Of a DNA stretch of 64,000 bases, positions 33,969 through 42,723 are shown piece after piece. A program made the position numbers and the translations under genes. This stretch comes from Sinobaca qinghaiensis. GTDB taxonomy: Bacteria; Bacillota; Bacilli; Bacillales; Marinococcaceae. Every line of letters starts with the position of its first letter. Within the stretch, counting starts at the first letter, position 1. The stretch lies in NCBI RefSeq assembly GCF_003610495.1, contig NZ_RAPK01000008.1:1-64000 (forward strand), read 5' to 3'. The notes beneath the pieces are model-generated. The model was not told the origin of the DNA. It saw only the letters and a list, made by a program, of their open reading frames with translations, and ran no database searches.

Positions 33969-34957
33969 TTCTTTTCTCCTTCTGCCCGCAGAAGCCCGGT
34001 ATGTTCCGAAAATAACAGCGAAGATGCCGGAGCATAAAGAACAGTCTCATTTCCCGGGACGGCCGTACCGCTTTCGTCCTGCAAAGCGATAACCACCTCT
34101 TCTTCTTTCAAATAGTAATTATAGAAACGCAGCCCATAAGCCTGCCTCTCTTCCATTATTACAGCCCGAAACGCCCGGGACGGCTGTGTTGTCTCTTTCG
34201 TGGACATAGCAGCGAGCGGCACGAATGCCCCTTCTTTTGTAAAAAAGCCTTCCGACGCAAGCGAGGCAACGATCGGATGAGCCGGCCTGCGGTATAGCTC
34301 TTCGGCCAGACCGGACTGAAGAATTTCCCCGTCGCCGAGTACAGCTAGTTTATCTCCCATCTGCTCGGCTTCTTCCCGGTCATGCGTCACAAACAGAGCC
34401 GTTACCCCTTCTTCTTTCAGGACTTCCTTTACCCACAGCCTCATCGAACGCCGGAGCTCCGAATCAAGATGGGAAAATGGTTCATCCATTAACAACAGCT
34501 TCGGTTTTACAATTAAAGCCCGGGCGAGTGATATCCGCTGCTGCTCCCCTCCCGAGCATTCGGCCGGAAACTTGTCTCCAAATCCGGCAAGACCTACTTT
34601 TTCCAGAAACTTCTCCGCCTCTTGTCTGCGCTTTCCGGACGGAACTTTTTTCACCTTTAATCCATACGCCGTATTGTCAGCTGCATTCATGTGAGGAAAA
34701 AGAAGCGGTTTCTGAAACATCATGACGACCGGCCGGTCTTCTGCCGGCTTCTCTTTAACATTTTCCCCATTAATGAAAATGTCGCCGTCATCTTCTTTTA
34801 CAATTCCGGCAATGGTCCGCAGCAGGGTTGTTTTCCCCGTCCCGGACCGTCCCAAAATGCTCATCGTTTCGCCCCGTTCAAGCTTAATATCAACTTTATT
34901 CAGGACGATTTCGTTTTTATACTGCTTCGTTAAAGATTGAATTTCTAAATATGCCAA
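33965..34957 (-). CDS. ABC transporter ATPase (YnjD-like)
   Basis: A 330-residue ABC ATPase with Walker A GRSGTGKTT, signature CSGGEQQR, Walker B LLLMDEPF and the switch histidine in VTHDREE, plus a ~100-residue C-terminal extension likely to be regulatory. It starts at TTG after AAGGTGATAAC, 13 bases downstream of the permease stop; a longer frame extends back into the permease gene and is rejected. Confidence 0.9.
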   Translation of the reverse strand: MAYLEIQSLTKQYKNEIVLNKVDIKLERGETMSILGRSGTGKTTLLRTIAGIVKEDDGDIFINGENVKEKPAEDRPVVMMFQKPLLFPHMNAADNTAYGLKVKKVPSGKRRQEAEKFLEKVGLAGFGDKFPAECSGGEQQRISLARALIVKPKLLLMDEPFSHLDSELRRSMRLWVKEVLKEEGVTALFVTHDREEAEQMGDKLAVLGDGEILQSGLAEELYRRPAHPIVASLASEGFFTKEGAFVPLAAMSTKETTQPSRAFRAVIMEERQAYGLRFYNYYLKEEEVVIALQDESGTAVPGNETVLYAPASSLLFSEHTGLLRAEGEKK

Positions 34958-34970
34958 GTTATCACCTTCT

Positions 34971-35756
34971 TTATCTTCGATGGGCCGCTGCAAACACAAG
35001 ACGCATTACCATTTCCGCCAGCAGGATGACCACAAGGGGAAGCAGCGCAAATAAAAGAGACAACGCGCTTACAACCGCTTCATTTGCTGAATTGGAATAT
35101 GGAAAATATAAAAGAGACAACATCGGCACTGTGCCTCCGCCAATAATCACCGGCAGAATATACTGGCCGGCTGTAATCACTACCGTTAAAAAAACGGCCG
35201 AACGCAAGCTTGGCATGATCTGCGGAAGCTGTACAAACATAAGCGCCTGCAGCGTAGTGCTTCCGAGCGATTTTGCCTGTTCCTCTGATTCCGGCCCCAG
35301 CCTTTCAAACCCAGCCCGAAGAACCCGGATCGTATAAGGAAGGGTAGGAATAAATAACACGAGCGCTGTACCCAGCCATGTATCGGCCAGCCCTGCCCGG
35401 ATAAATGTAAAATGAATGCCCATAGCAACGGCCGTCATCGGAATAAGAATAGGAAGAAATAAAAGATTATCAAGCCACAGCTTGCCTCTGAAGTGTTTAT
35501 AGGCAAGCATCTTTGCAGCAGGTACACCGAGAATTACATTTCCTGCTGCCACAAACAAAATGACCATGATCGTTACGGCGACAGCCTCTCTTAACGCCGG
35601 ATCTCCGAGAGCTGTCTGCCACGCCTGCACCGATACAGCGGAGGGAAATAATTCCCCCCAGCCCCATCCAGGAGCTATACTCTGTAAGAGCAGAAGCAGG
35701 AGGGGCAGAACACTGAATATAAGCAGGAATACGCCGATTATCACTTTATGCTTCAT
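34971..35756 (-). CDS. ABC transporter permease, second subunit
   Basis: A 261-residue permease with about six spans and an EAA loop (EEQAKSLGSTTLQALMFVQLP). Its ATG lies one base after the stop of the first permease. In E. coli YnjC both halves are one protein; here they are two genes. Confidence 0.92.
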   Translation of the reverse strand: MKHKVIIGVFLLIFSVLPLLLLLLQSIAPGWGWGELFPSAVSVQAWQTALGDPALREAVAVTIMVILFVAAGNVILGVPAAKMLAYKHFRGKLWLDNLLFLPILIPMTAVAMGIHFTFIRAGLADTWLGTALVLFIPTLPYTIRVLRAGFERLGPESEEQAKSLGSTTLQALMFVQLPQIMPSLRSAVFLTVVITAGQYILPVIIGGGTVPMLSLLYFPYSNSANEAVVSALSLLFALLPLVVILLAEMVMRLVFAAAHRR

Positions 35757-35757
35757 C

Positions 35758-36624
35758 TTATTTCCCGCCCCCCAGACGGCTGCGCAGCTTCCGCACATAC
35801 CATAGGATAAAGCCGGCTGCTGTCAGAACGGCTCCGGTAAGCAGCGTCATTGCAGCCAGCGCTTCCGGACGTCGGCTCCAGTCTCCGCTGTAAAACCATT
35901 CGTAAGCAAGAACAGCTCCCATTTCAGGAGAAGAGGCTCCAATGAGATAGGGCACTTCAAACGCACCAAACACAAAACAAAAAATAATCAGTCCTGTTTC
36001 AAGAGCGCCCGGCTTCAAAAACGGCCATTCTATATCTTTGAAACGCTGATAAGGACCTGCTCCAAGGGCTGCTGCCGCGTGGCCGAATTCTTTATTCATT
36101 TCCTGGTACACCGGAAGCATCATCAGAACTACAAACGGAATTTCTTTCCATACATAGGTCAAAATCAGTCCAATGCCCCTGGAGTCATTTGTCAGAATCG
36201 GAAAATCAGCAATCGCATCAATCCAGCCAAGCGAAGCTGCTGCGGTCGAAAGCCAGCCGCTCTGTGAAAAAATTAAAATAACAAGATAGGCTCCGACAAA
36301 ATGAGGGAAAACCATCGGAATCCAAATAAGAAAACGGCTGTACCGGTCTTCCAGATAATGATAGAGTCCTCTCGCAATAAAAATACCAAGCACGAGGGAT
36401 ATCATGGTGGAAATACCGGCTACATAAAAACTAAAAAAAGCAGAAGACCAGAACCGGCTGTTTCCAGCTAACGTTTCATAAACAGACAGGCTGAACTGTC
36501 CGTTTCCCCCTTCCAGACTGCCAAGCAGTACTTGAAGCAGGGCATACCATACAGCGCCTACCAGCAGAAGCAGCACCGGAAAAAGCCAGAGAATCCCGGC
36601 TTTTTTACGGCTGAACAACTTCAT
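35758..36624 (-). CDS. ABC transporter permease, first subunit
   Basis: A 288-residue permease with about six spans and an EAA-type loop (HAAAALGAGPYQRFKDIEWP). It overlaps the end of the binding-protein gene by 20 bases. It resembles the N-terminal half of YnjC-type permeases. Confidence 0.92.
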   Translation of the reverse strand: MKLFSRKKAGILWLFPVLLLLVGAVWYALLQVLLGSLEGGNGQFSLSVYETLAGNSRFWSSAFFSFYVAGISTMISLVLGIFIARGLYHYLEDRYSRFLIWIPMVFPHFVGAYLVILIFSQSGWLSTAAASLGWIDAIADFPILTNDSRGIGLILTYVWKEIPFVVLMMLPVYQEMNKEFGHAAAALGAGPYQRFKDIEWPFLKPGALETGLIIFCFVFGAFEVPYLIGASSPEMGAVLAYEWFYSGDWSRRPEALAAMTLLTGAVLTAAGFILWYVRKLRSRLGGGK

Positions 36625-37840
36625 TGTTCCACTTCTCTTCCAGCCAGCCTACATAATCGGCATCTAATTCCGGGAGGTAGGCATTATCAAGTTCTTCCTG
36701 GGAAGGAACGCTCGCTCCTCTGTCCACGGCTTCCATAGCACGACGGTCTTCTTCTGTCAGAAGCTCCGGGTCAAGAACAGAGCTTTCGCCCCATCCATCC
36801 GGATTCATTTTTTCAATCTGCGCTTCCGGAGAAAGCAGAAAATCCATCACGACCATCGCTCCGGCAGGATTCCCGGCATTAAAAGGCATCGTTAAAAAAT
36901 GCGTATTCCCGATCGATCCACTGTCGAGCATAAACGTATCGGTCGTTTCCGGAAATGTCCCATCCCGTATCAGGCTCTCCGCCCTTGCTTCGTTATATCC
37001 CATCGTCATACTGACTTCCCCGCGGCTGTAAAGACGATCCAGTTCTTCCACGCTCGCGGGATACGTCTGGCCCTCTCTCCACAAGCTGCCTTCCAGCTCA
37101 TTTAAATAGTCCCACATCGGCTCTGTGTTTTCTTCCAGCGCCTCTTCATCAAACGCTTCTGAAGCAAACGCCGCATCGTTTCCATATTGGTCATACAGCA
37201 GCTGCCTCAAAAAAGCGTTTCCTGTAAAATCCGTCGCCTCCGGGTACGTAAATTCACCGGGATTGTCTTCTGCCCACTGCCTGAGTTCTTCCCACGTGTC
37301 AGGAGGCTGATCTATCTTTTCTGTGTCATATATAAATGTAAACTGCACCTTCCCGAGCGGTGATTCCATTCCCTCAGTCGGTGTTCCGAAGTCAAGCGTC
37401 GTTTCCGGAGAGTCTGCATCTATGTATTCATTAAACCGAGGCAGCTTTTCTGTAAATGACCCGAGAAGCAGCTCGTTTTCTTTGGCAGCCCGGAAATTTT
37501 CCCCGTTCAGCCAGAGAATATCCATCGTTCCCTCCTGTTCCCCTGCTTCTTTTTCGGTAAGAAGCCGCTGCAGGCTTTCTTCTGTATCAATCGGCACACG
37601 CTCCAAATCAATATTATGCTCCTGCTCTACGGCAGGAATCACGTATTCGTCCATATATTGGTTTAAGCCGTCGTCGCCTCCCCACATGAACATGCGTACG
37701 TCCGAGCCATCTGCTTCTGCGTTGATAGCTTCCCAGTCTTCTTCAAGCCATGCCTGTGCTTCTCCCTCTTCTCCACTGCTGCAGGCTGCCAGAAGGCCGG
37801 TTCCTGCCAGAAAAATGCCGAGTACTGCCGTTTTTCTCAT
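36605..37840 (-). CDS. ABC transporter substrate-binding lipoprotein (YnjB-like)
   Basis: A 411-residue lipoprotein with lipobox LAAC, an acidic N-terminal region and a large binding fold. MFMWGGDDGLNQYMDEYVIP, MDILWLNGENFRAAKE and the C-terminal MPFNAGNPAGAMVVMDFLLSPEAQ resemble the YnjB family. The ligand is not known for any member that I am aware of. GAGGGGG precedes the ATG. It is the first gene of the operon; an extended -10-like TGTGATAAT lies upstream near 37890. Confidence 0.9.
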   Translation of the reverse strand: MRKTAVLGIFLAGTGLLAACSSGEEGEAQAWLEEDWEAINAEADGSDVRMFMWGGDDGLNQYMDEYVIPAVEQEHNIDLERVPIDTEESLQRLLTEKEAGEQEGTMDILWLNGENFRAAKENELLLGSFTEKLPRFNEYIDADSPETTLDFGTPTEGMESPLGKVQFTFIYDTEKIDQPPDTWEELRQWAEDNPGEFTYPEATDFTGNAFLRQLLYDQYGNDAAFASEAFDEEALEENTEPMWDYLNELEGSLWREGQTYPASVEELDRLYSRGEVSMTMGYNEARAESLIRDGTFPETTDTFMLDSGSIGNTHFLTMPFNAGNPAGAMVVMDFLLSPEAQIEKMNPDGWGESSVLDPELLTEEDRRAMEAVDRGASVPSQEELDNAYLPELDADYVGWLEEKWNNEVVQP

Positions 37841-37937
37841 TCCTGTTTCCCCCTCTGCTTTCTTTAGTTTACACGTTTCATTTCCAATTATCACAGATAA
37901 AGCCCCCTTATCTTTTGGCGCTTCCTGCCCCATCTGC

Positions 37938-37971
37938 AAAAAAACCGCCGGAAGTATGTTATCTCCGGCGG
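37938..37971 (-). terminator. terminator of the ECF sigma/anti-sigma operon
   Basis: On the minus strand an 8-bp CCGCCGGA/TCCGGCGG stem followed by seven T residues separates the anti-sigma gene from the YnjBCD-like operon, which therefore needs its own promoter. Confidence 0.88.
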
Positions 37972-37986
37972 CGCTTATAATAGTAT

Positions 37987-38763
37987 TTAAATTTCCGCCT
38001 GCAGGACGACTTCGCCCTCCGGCAGCTCATTGTCAGGCTGTGGTTCTCTCGTAACGGCAATGGCATCCCAGTTCTGTGCGCTTTCAGTTAAGGAAAATAC
38101 CGAACCGCCTCGTCCATCTGCATCTGTCGTGAAAGATCCTGCCGGTATCGGTGACTCTCCTTCAATCAGCCAGACCTGATAGACTTCATTTCCTTCCAGT
38201 CCGTCAAGCTCCTGCGCCTGCACGAGCAGTTCCGCCTGGTTTCCCGATTCCGCAAGCGTTGCAATACCAGTCCCTGCAGTATCTTCTGCCGGCTCCAGGT
38301 TTGCTGTTACGACCGGGCTCGCCGTTCCGCTTTCCTGCTGCTCTTCCATGGCTGTCTCTACAGAAGTCAGCTCTTCTTCGAGCTGTTCATTCTGCGAAGC
38401 CACCTGCTGAAGCTGGGTCGCAACAAATACGTTGGCTCCCACCGATAACAGCAGTCCGGCTGCGAGCAGGCCGCCAATAAGGCCGTAGCGCTTATTTTTC
38501 TTTTTTCCTGTAAATACGGCTTTCGGCGCCGGGGATTCCTGTTTGTCTTCTGCAAACACCGAGCCAAGCACGCGTTCTTTCATTCCTGCAGGAGGATCGA
38601 CCGTTTGTAATAACCAAGCGGGCTCTTCCATTAATTCTTCCCATTCCTGCAGCTCTTCTCTTAATTCTTTATCGTGTTTCAGCTCATATTCAAACGCTTC
38701 TCTATCTCTGTCCGAGAGCTGATTGTTCAAATAGTCAAGAATTGCATCATGTTTGTTATTCAA
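37987..38763 (-). CDS. RskA-type anti-sigma factor
   Basis: A 258-residue protein: a cytoplasmic anti-sigma segment (DYLNNQLSDRDREAFEYELKHD, residues ~10-32), a membrane span (~97-115), a short coiled region (QQVASQNEQLEEELTSVETA) and the extracellular RskA C-terminal domain (VYQVWLIEGESPIPAGSF; WDAIAVTREPQPDNELPEGEVVL). It lacks the HxxxCxxC zinc motif of the ZAS type. It overlaps the sigma gene by eight bases. Confidence 0.9.
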   Translation of the reverse strand: MNNKHDAILDYLNNQLSDRDREAFEYELKHDKELREELQEWEELMEEPAWLLQTVDPPAGMKERVLGSVFAEDKQESPAPKAVFTGKKKNKRYGLIGGLLAAGLLLSVGANVFVATQLQQVASQNEQLEEELTSVETAMEEQQESGTASPVVTANLEPAEDTAGTGIATLAESGNQAELLVQAQELDGLEGNEVYQVWLIEGESPIPAGSFTTDADGRGGSVFSLTESAQNWDAIAVTREPQPDNELPEGEVVLQAEI

Positions 38764-39322
38764 TTTCGATCCCCCTCTCCACAGCGACCATATCCTTCAG
38801 CTTTTTGAGCGCCAGCCGGAGCCTGCCTTTTACTGTTCCAAGCGGAATGCCGCATGCTTCAGCAATCTGGCTCTGCGACATGCCCTGAAAATAAAACAAA
38901 CAGATCATCCGCTGCTGCTCGTCCGGCAGTTTATGAATAACTGCCTGAAGCTCTGTCCGCTCTTCCTTATTCTCTATTTCTTCTTCTACAGAGGGCATCT
39001 GTTCATGGACAGAGTCTCTTTCCTCCCATTCGTATATTTCCATTTTTTTCTTGCGAAGGTGATCAATAGACGCGTTCCTGGTGATCGTCAGCAGCCAGCT
39101 CGAGAATTTGCCGCGGGATTCAGTGTAGGTGCCGGCTCCTTTTCCTCTCCACAGCTTAAAGAATACATCCTGCATCACTTCCTCGGCAGCCTGCTTATCT
39201 TTTATCATATTATAGGAAAACGAGTACAATAGGCGTTCATAGCGGGTGTAGAGGATTTCGAGCGCTTCTTTGTCCTGCTCCCGGATTCTCTCATACAGCT
39301 CCGCATCTGTTAATGTCGACAT
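38756..39322 (-). CDS. ECF RNA polymerase sigma factor, SigK-like
   Basis: A 188-residue ECF sigma factor with region 2 AAEEVMQDVFFKLW and SWLLTITRNASIDHLRK, and region 4 MSQSQIAEACGIPLGTVKGRLRLALKKL. Pairing with an RskA-type anti-sigma factor places it with the SigK-like ECF group. A possible own promoter, CATCCA with CGTATA 16 bases further, is seen near 39395-39425 on the minus strand but is only suggestive. Target genes are unknown. Confidence 0.92.
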   Translation of the reverse strand: MSTLTDAELYERIREQDKEALEILYTRYERLLYSFSYNMIKDKQAAEEVMQDVFFKLWRGKGAGTYTESRGKFSSWLLTITRNASIDHLRKKKMEIYEWEERDSVHEQMPSVEEEIENKEERTELQAVIHKLPDEQQRMICLFYFQGMSQSQIAEACGIPLGTVKGRLRLALKKLKDMVAVERGIEIE

Positions 39323-39467
39323 TTCCTGTCCCCCTCTTCATTCAACATAAAGTAAATCCATCCGGCAGGGGGTATGCTTTTTGTACTTGCCTAGTATACG
39401 CATGAAACCCCTGATTGGATGCTTTTTTTCAGAAAATAAGTCCAATGGATCAATGATACCGCTTCAT

Positions 39468-40655
39468 TTATAATTTCGGCAGAAACCAGTTTTTATTAAG
39501 AATGAGCACAAGAGCGACCGCTCCTGCTGTATAGAAAAGCTGGAGCAGCGTTCCTCCTGCACCGGCCGATATGAGAAGAACAGCTGCATGAACTGCCATA
39601 ATGAGCGCAGCAGCTCCTGCCGGCTCTCGTTTTCTCGCCTTTTCCTTTACAGGGTATACGCCGAGAGGAAGCGAATACTCGTACAGCTTTGGAAAAGCAG
39701 ACAGCTGACGGCCATATAAATACACGACGGCCGCCGCTGCTATAATTTTTGCTGCTGTGCTTTCAGAATAAAAAAGCAGCAGGGAGCCAATGCCGGTAAA
39801 TAGGAACCAGCTTTGCAGATAGCTGCCTCTTCTAATGAAAGAAAGAATGCTTATGTAAAGCATTGGCCTTTTCCATGAAACAACCTTTGCAGCGGCTCCG
39901 GCCTTTTTCCAGAATCTTATTTTTTCAGGCAGAAATGGAACCTCTGCAAACTGGGAAGCTGCTCTGTAAAAGCGAAGACTGAGACTATGCTCTGTTTCCT
40001 GGACTTTCTGCCATTGAAATGGCAGCATCTTCAGCGCCTTTCTTCTATCATAAACAAATACGGCATAAAGAGCCATCATCAAACCATATAACCAGAACCA
40101 GTGAAAGAATAGTCCCAGAAGCGCTGCTGCCGTCAAACAGGCCGGAACCGACCTATCTCTGAACAAGGCCGGTCTTGTGTGAACATAATAATGAAAGTAT
40201 GTACCTATTACATGGAGCACCGCTATTCCCGCAGCAATTCCGTAAAATAAAGCAAACGGCTCCTCCTCAAGCGGTCCGGCATAATAATATGTTCCTGTAT
40301 AAACAAGGCCTAAAAGAAGCAGAGGTACTTTTCGCAGAAAAGTAAAACGCCGTCCCCACCCCAGCAGCTCATCGATCCGGCTTTCAGCCGGGAGCAGAAA
40401 CACCATATCCGCCGGCTTTACTAAAAGCCGCTGACTCGTGCGAAGAAGCAGAACTGACCAAATGGCAGCTGCTGTCAGCTGCCAGACAGGCCCGTGCTCT
40501 GCGCTTTGCAGCCAGGCACCGTAATAATAAAAACTAATCAGAATAACAGCAAGAGCGGCAACCACAAGGCCCCCGCTCATCATATACCCTCCGTATTTCA
40601 TGCGTTCCTGCATGTAGGCTTCTGCCCGTTTCTGCATTAATTGTAGTAAAAACAT
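39468..40655 (-). CDS. EcsB-like ABC transporter permease without its ATPase
   Basis: A 395-residue membrane protein of the EcsB family, with about ten hydrophobic segments and the family traits LVKPADMVFLLPAE near residue 80 and KRPMLYISILSFIRRGSYLQSW in the middle. In B. subtilis ecsB lies in ecsABC; here no ecsA is adjacent. It lies 22 bases downstream of the purine permease gene and so is probably under the same riboswitch. It may be a second copy that works with an ATPase encoded elsewhere. Confidence 0.83.
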   Translation of the reverse strand: MFLLQLMQKRAEAYMQERMKYGGYMMSGGLVVAALAVILISFYYYGAWLQSAEHGPVWQLTAAAIWSVLLLRTSQRLLVKPADMVFLLPAESRIDELLGWGRRFTFLRKVPLLLLGLVYTGTYYYAGPLEEEPFALFYGIAAGIAVLHVIGTYFHYYVHTRPALFRDRSVPACLTAAALLGLFFHWFWLYGLMMALYAVFVYDRRKALKMLPFQWQKVQETEHSLSLRFYRAASQFAEVPFLPEKIRFWKKAGAAAKVVSWKRPMLYISILSFIRRGSYLQSWFLFTGIGSLLLFYSESTAAKIIAAAAVVYLYGRQLSAFPKLYEYSLPLGVYPVKEKARKREPAGAAALIMAVHAAVLLISAGAGGTLLQLFYTAGAVALVLILNKNWFLPKL

Positions 40656-40677
40656 GGAAGAGCCCCTTTTCTTTTAG

Positions 40678-41949
40678 TTAAATGACCATCATGAGCACAT
40701 AATGCAGGAAAAACAAAGAAGATATTACGTACATTATCGGTGAAACCGAACGCGGTTCCCCCAGTGCCAGCTTTAAGAGTGGATAGGCAATAAATCCAAA
40801 AGCAATGCCATCCGCAATCGAATACGTTAATGGAATCAGTCCGATAATAAGGTAGGCCGGCAGCCACTCCGACATTTCCTGGAAACGAATGTGACGAATT
40901 TCCTGAACCATCAGCCCGCCGACAATAATGAGTACCGGCGCTACTGCTCCGTCCGGAATGACCGTAAACATAGGTGCAAAAAAGGCAGACGCCAGAAACA
41001 AAACACCAACAGTAATAGCCGTCAAGCCTGTTCTGCCTCCTTCAGCGATACCAGAAGCACTTTCCACCGTTGGAATGGTCGGGGAAGTTCCAAACAGACC
41101 GCTGGTAAAAGCAGATGCTGCGGAAGCCTGATACGATTTTGGGAACTTCTTTTTGTCCGGCAGCATACCATTTAACAGCCCCATGCTTTCAAACATCAGG
41201 ATAATCATTAAAGAAAATACGGCTGTCCAGAAAGACAGCTGGTATACTCCGCTGAAGTCGGAGGCGCCAAGCATCTGAGTATAGCCTGTAAACTGAATAC
41301 TATCTGCCTGCGGCGGATTGGTCAATCCAAACAAAAACGCGACGCCTGTTGTCAGTACGATCCCAATCAGAAAACTTCCTTTTACTTTTCGGACGAATAA
41401 ACCCATCGTAATCAGCAGGCCTAAAATCGTCAGCAGCGCCTGAGGAGAGGAAATCGCCCCCATCGTTACAAACGTTTCGGTATCAGCGGTGATTAGCTGG
41501 CCTTTCTGCAGGCCGATAAATGTCAAAAAGATACCTACGCCCACGGTAATACCTATTTTCAGAGAATCAGGCACAGCTCTTACCATAATGCCGGCAAGCG
41601 GCGTAATCGTCGCTATGAAAAACAACAGACCCGCTGCGATAACTGCCGCAAGCCCCTGCTGCCACGTAAGGCCGAATCCCTGGACAATGGTATACGTAAA
41701 AAACGCGTTGATCCCCATTCCCGGGGTAAGAATCATCGGGGCATTTCCCCATCCCCCGATCATAAAACAGCCTGCCGCGGTTGCCAGTATGGTAGCTGCC
41801 AGAGCGTACGCATACGGAATACCGGCATCAGCAAGAATTGCCGGATTAATGATCAAAATATAGGCAATCGTAAAGTAGGAGGTTAAACCGGCAAGCAGTT
41901 CCTGCTTTAACGTCGTCTGGTTTTCTTTAAAATGAAACAATCGATTCAT
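40678..41949 (-). CDS. AzgA-type NCS2 purine permease
   Basis: A 423-residue permease with about 12-14 spans, of the guanine/hypoxanthine family (PbuG/PbuO). GGWGNAPMILTPGMGINAFF, the TSPTIPTVESASGIAEGGRTG segment and IPDGAVAPVLIIVGG are typical. GGTGAT lies six bases before the ATG chosen; an upstream in-frame ATG/GTG pair overlaps this site. A purine riboswitch precedes it. Confidence 0.93.
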   Translation of the reverse strand: MNRLFHFKENQTTLKQELLAGLTSYFTIAYILIINPAILADAGIPYAYALAATILATAAGCFMIGGWGNAPMILTPGMGINAFFTYTIVQGFGLTWQQGLAAVIAAGLLFFIATITPLAGIMVRAVPDSLKIGITVGVGIFLTFIGLQKGQLITADTETFVTMGAISSPQALLTILGLLITMGLFVRKVKGSFLIGIVLTTGVAFLFGLTNPPQADSIQFTGYTQMLGASDFSGVYQLSFWTAVFSLMIILMFESMGLLNGMLPDKKKFPKSYQASAASAFTSGLFGTSPTIPTVESASGIAEGGRTGLTAITVGVLFLASAFFAPMFTVIPDGAVAPVLIIVGGLMVQEIRHIRFQEMSEWLPAYLIIGLIPLTYSIADGIAFGFIAYPLLKLALGEPRSVSPIMYVISSLFFLHYVLMMVI

Positions 41950-42005
41950 GAATATCACCATTTCCTCAAAAAAGTTACAGGCGGACGCGCTGCAGCTTTT
42001 TCCAC

Positions 42006-42050
42006 AAAAAAAGCTACAGATCTTCTATTTTCAATAGAAGACCCGTAGCT
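42006..42050 (-). terminator. riboswitch expression-platform terminator
   Basis: On the minus strand a 17-bp stem (AGCTACGGGTCTTCTAT and its partner) with a TGAAA loop is followed by seven T residues. Its 5' arm contains the 3' strand of the aptamer P1 helix, so terminator and ligand-bound aptamer exclude each other. Confidence 0.88.
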
Positions 42051-42109
42051 CGGAGAAATATGGCTCTCCTGTAGAAACCCTGAACCCTTATCGTCCAGAT
42101 TATACGAGT
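42041..42109 (-). ncRNA. purine riboswitch aptamer
   Basis: The minus strand shows the purine riboswitch pattern: P1 ACTCGTA...TACGGGT, the conserved TATAATC after P1, P2 CTGGAC/GTTCAG with loop GATAAGG, the J2/3 core GTTTCTAC, and P3 GGAGA/TCTCC. The base before the P1 3' strand is C, which in this class pairs with guanine-type ligands. J3/1 reads GAGC rather than the usual GAC. It lies upstream of a purine permease. Confidence 0.9.
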
Positions 42110-42206
42110 ATTACATCCGTTTTGTACGAGGGTTATTATATATAATCCGCGGGGATATTGCAACAGATTTCTTCTGTTCTAAGCGGATGTATGTAAAAGC
42201 AGGCAT

Positions 42207-42246
42207 AAAAAAAGACCGGCGCTTCTCCTGCTGAAAACCGCCGGTC
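42207..42246 (-). terminator. terminator of the divergent asp23 gene
   Basis: An 8-bp GACCGGCG/CGCCGGTC stem followed by seven T residues on the minus strand, just after the asp23 stop. Confidence 0.88.
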
Positions 42247-42254
42247 CGTTTTTT

Positions 42255-42686
42255 CTATTCTACACGTTTTTCGTTCGTAGTGTCCTGGACTTCCTGCTTC
42301 TCGTAGCCCAGCTTGCCTTCGCCTTCTGAGTCGATGTCATCTACGTGCATCTGCACTTCTACTACTTCAAGGCCGGTCATGTGACGGATATTTTCAGTAA
42401 TTCTTCTTTTTGCTTCATCGTAGACTTTCGGAATATCGGAGCCGTATTTGATAACTACATTCAAATCGATCGCAGCCTGCTTTTCTCCTACTTCAGCCGT
42501 TACGCCTTTAGTAAGGTCTTTTCTGCCCAGTCTTTCTGTCAGGCCTTCCACCGCTCCTGTGCTCATGGATAAAATCCCTGGAATTTCTACTACAGATAAC
42601 GCGGCAATCTTCTCAATGACACCTGCATTATACGTCAGGTCCCTTTTGTTTTGATCGGTTACATTTGTTTGTGTTTGTTCAGCCAT
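42255..42686 (-). CDS. Asp23/Gls24 family envelope stress protein, copy 1
   Basis: A 143-residue cytosolic protein of the Asp23/Gls24 (DUF322) family. It shows VIEKIAALSVVEIPGILSMS, LGRKDLTKGVTAEVGEKQAAIDLNVVIKYG and the closing MTGLEVVEVQMHVDDI. In S. aureus Asp23 is a sigB-dependent, abundant protein tethered to the membrane by AmaP. This copy is divergent from the main cluster and has a good sigB-type promoter. Its C-terminus is KRVE, while the copies in the cluster end in RVQ. Confidence 0.93.
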   Translation of the reverse strand: MAEQTQTNVTDQNKRDLTYNAGVIEKIAALSVVEIPGILSMSTGAVEGLTERLGRKDLTKGVTAEVGEKQAAIDLNVVIKYGSDIPKVYDEAKRRITENIRHMTGLEVVEVQMHVDDIDSEGEGKLGYEKQEVQDTTNEKRVE

Positions 42687-42723
42687 TGATCTCAGTCTCC
42701 TTTATAGTTAAGTCTACGATAAT

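Noticed and set aside
37323-38054. A 243-codon plus-strand frame across the YnjB-like gene
   Set aside because: Serine-rich antisense shadow of an acidic protein; it runs through a terminator and has no start signal.
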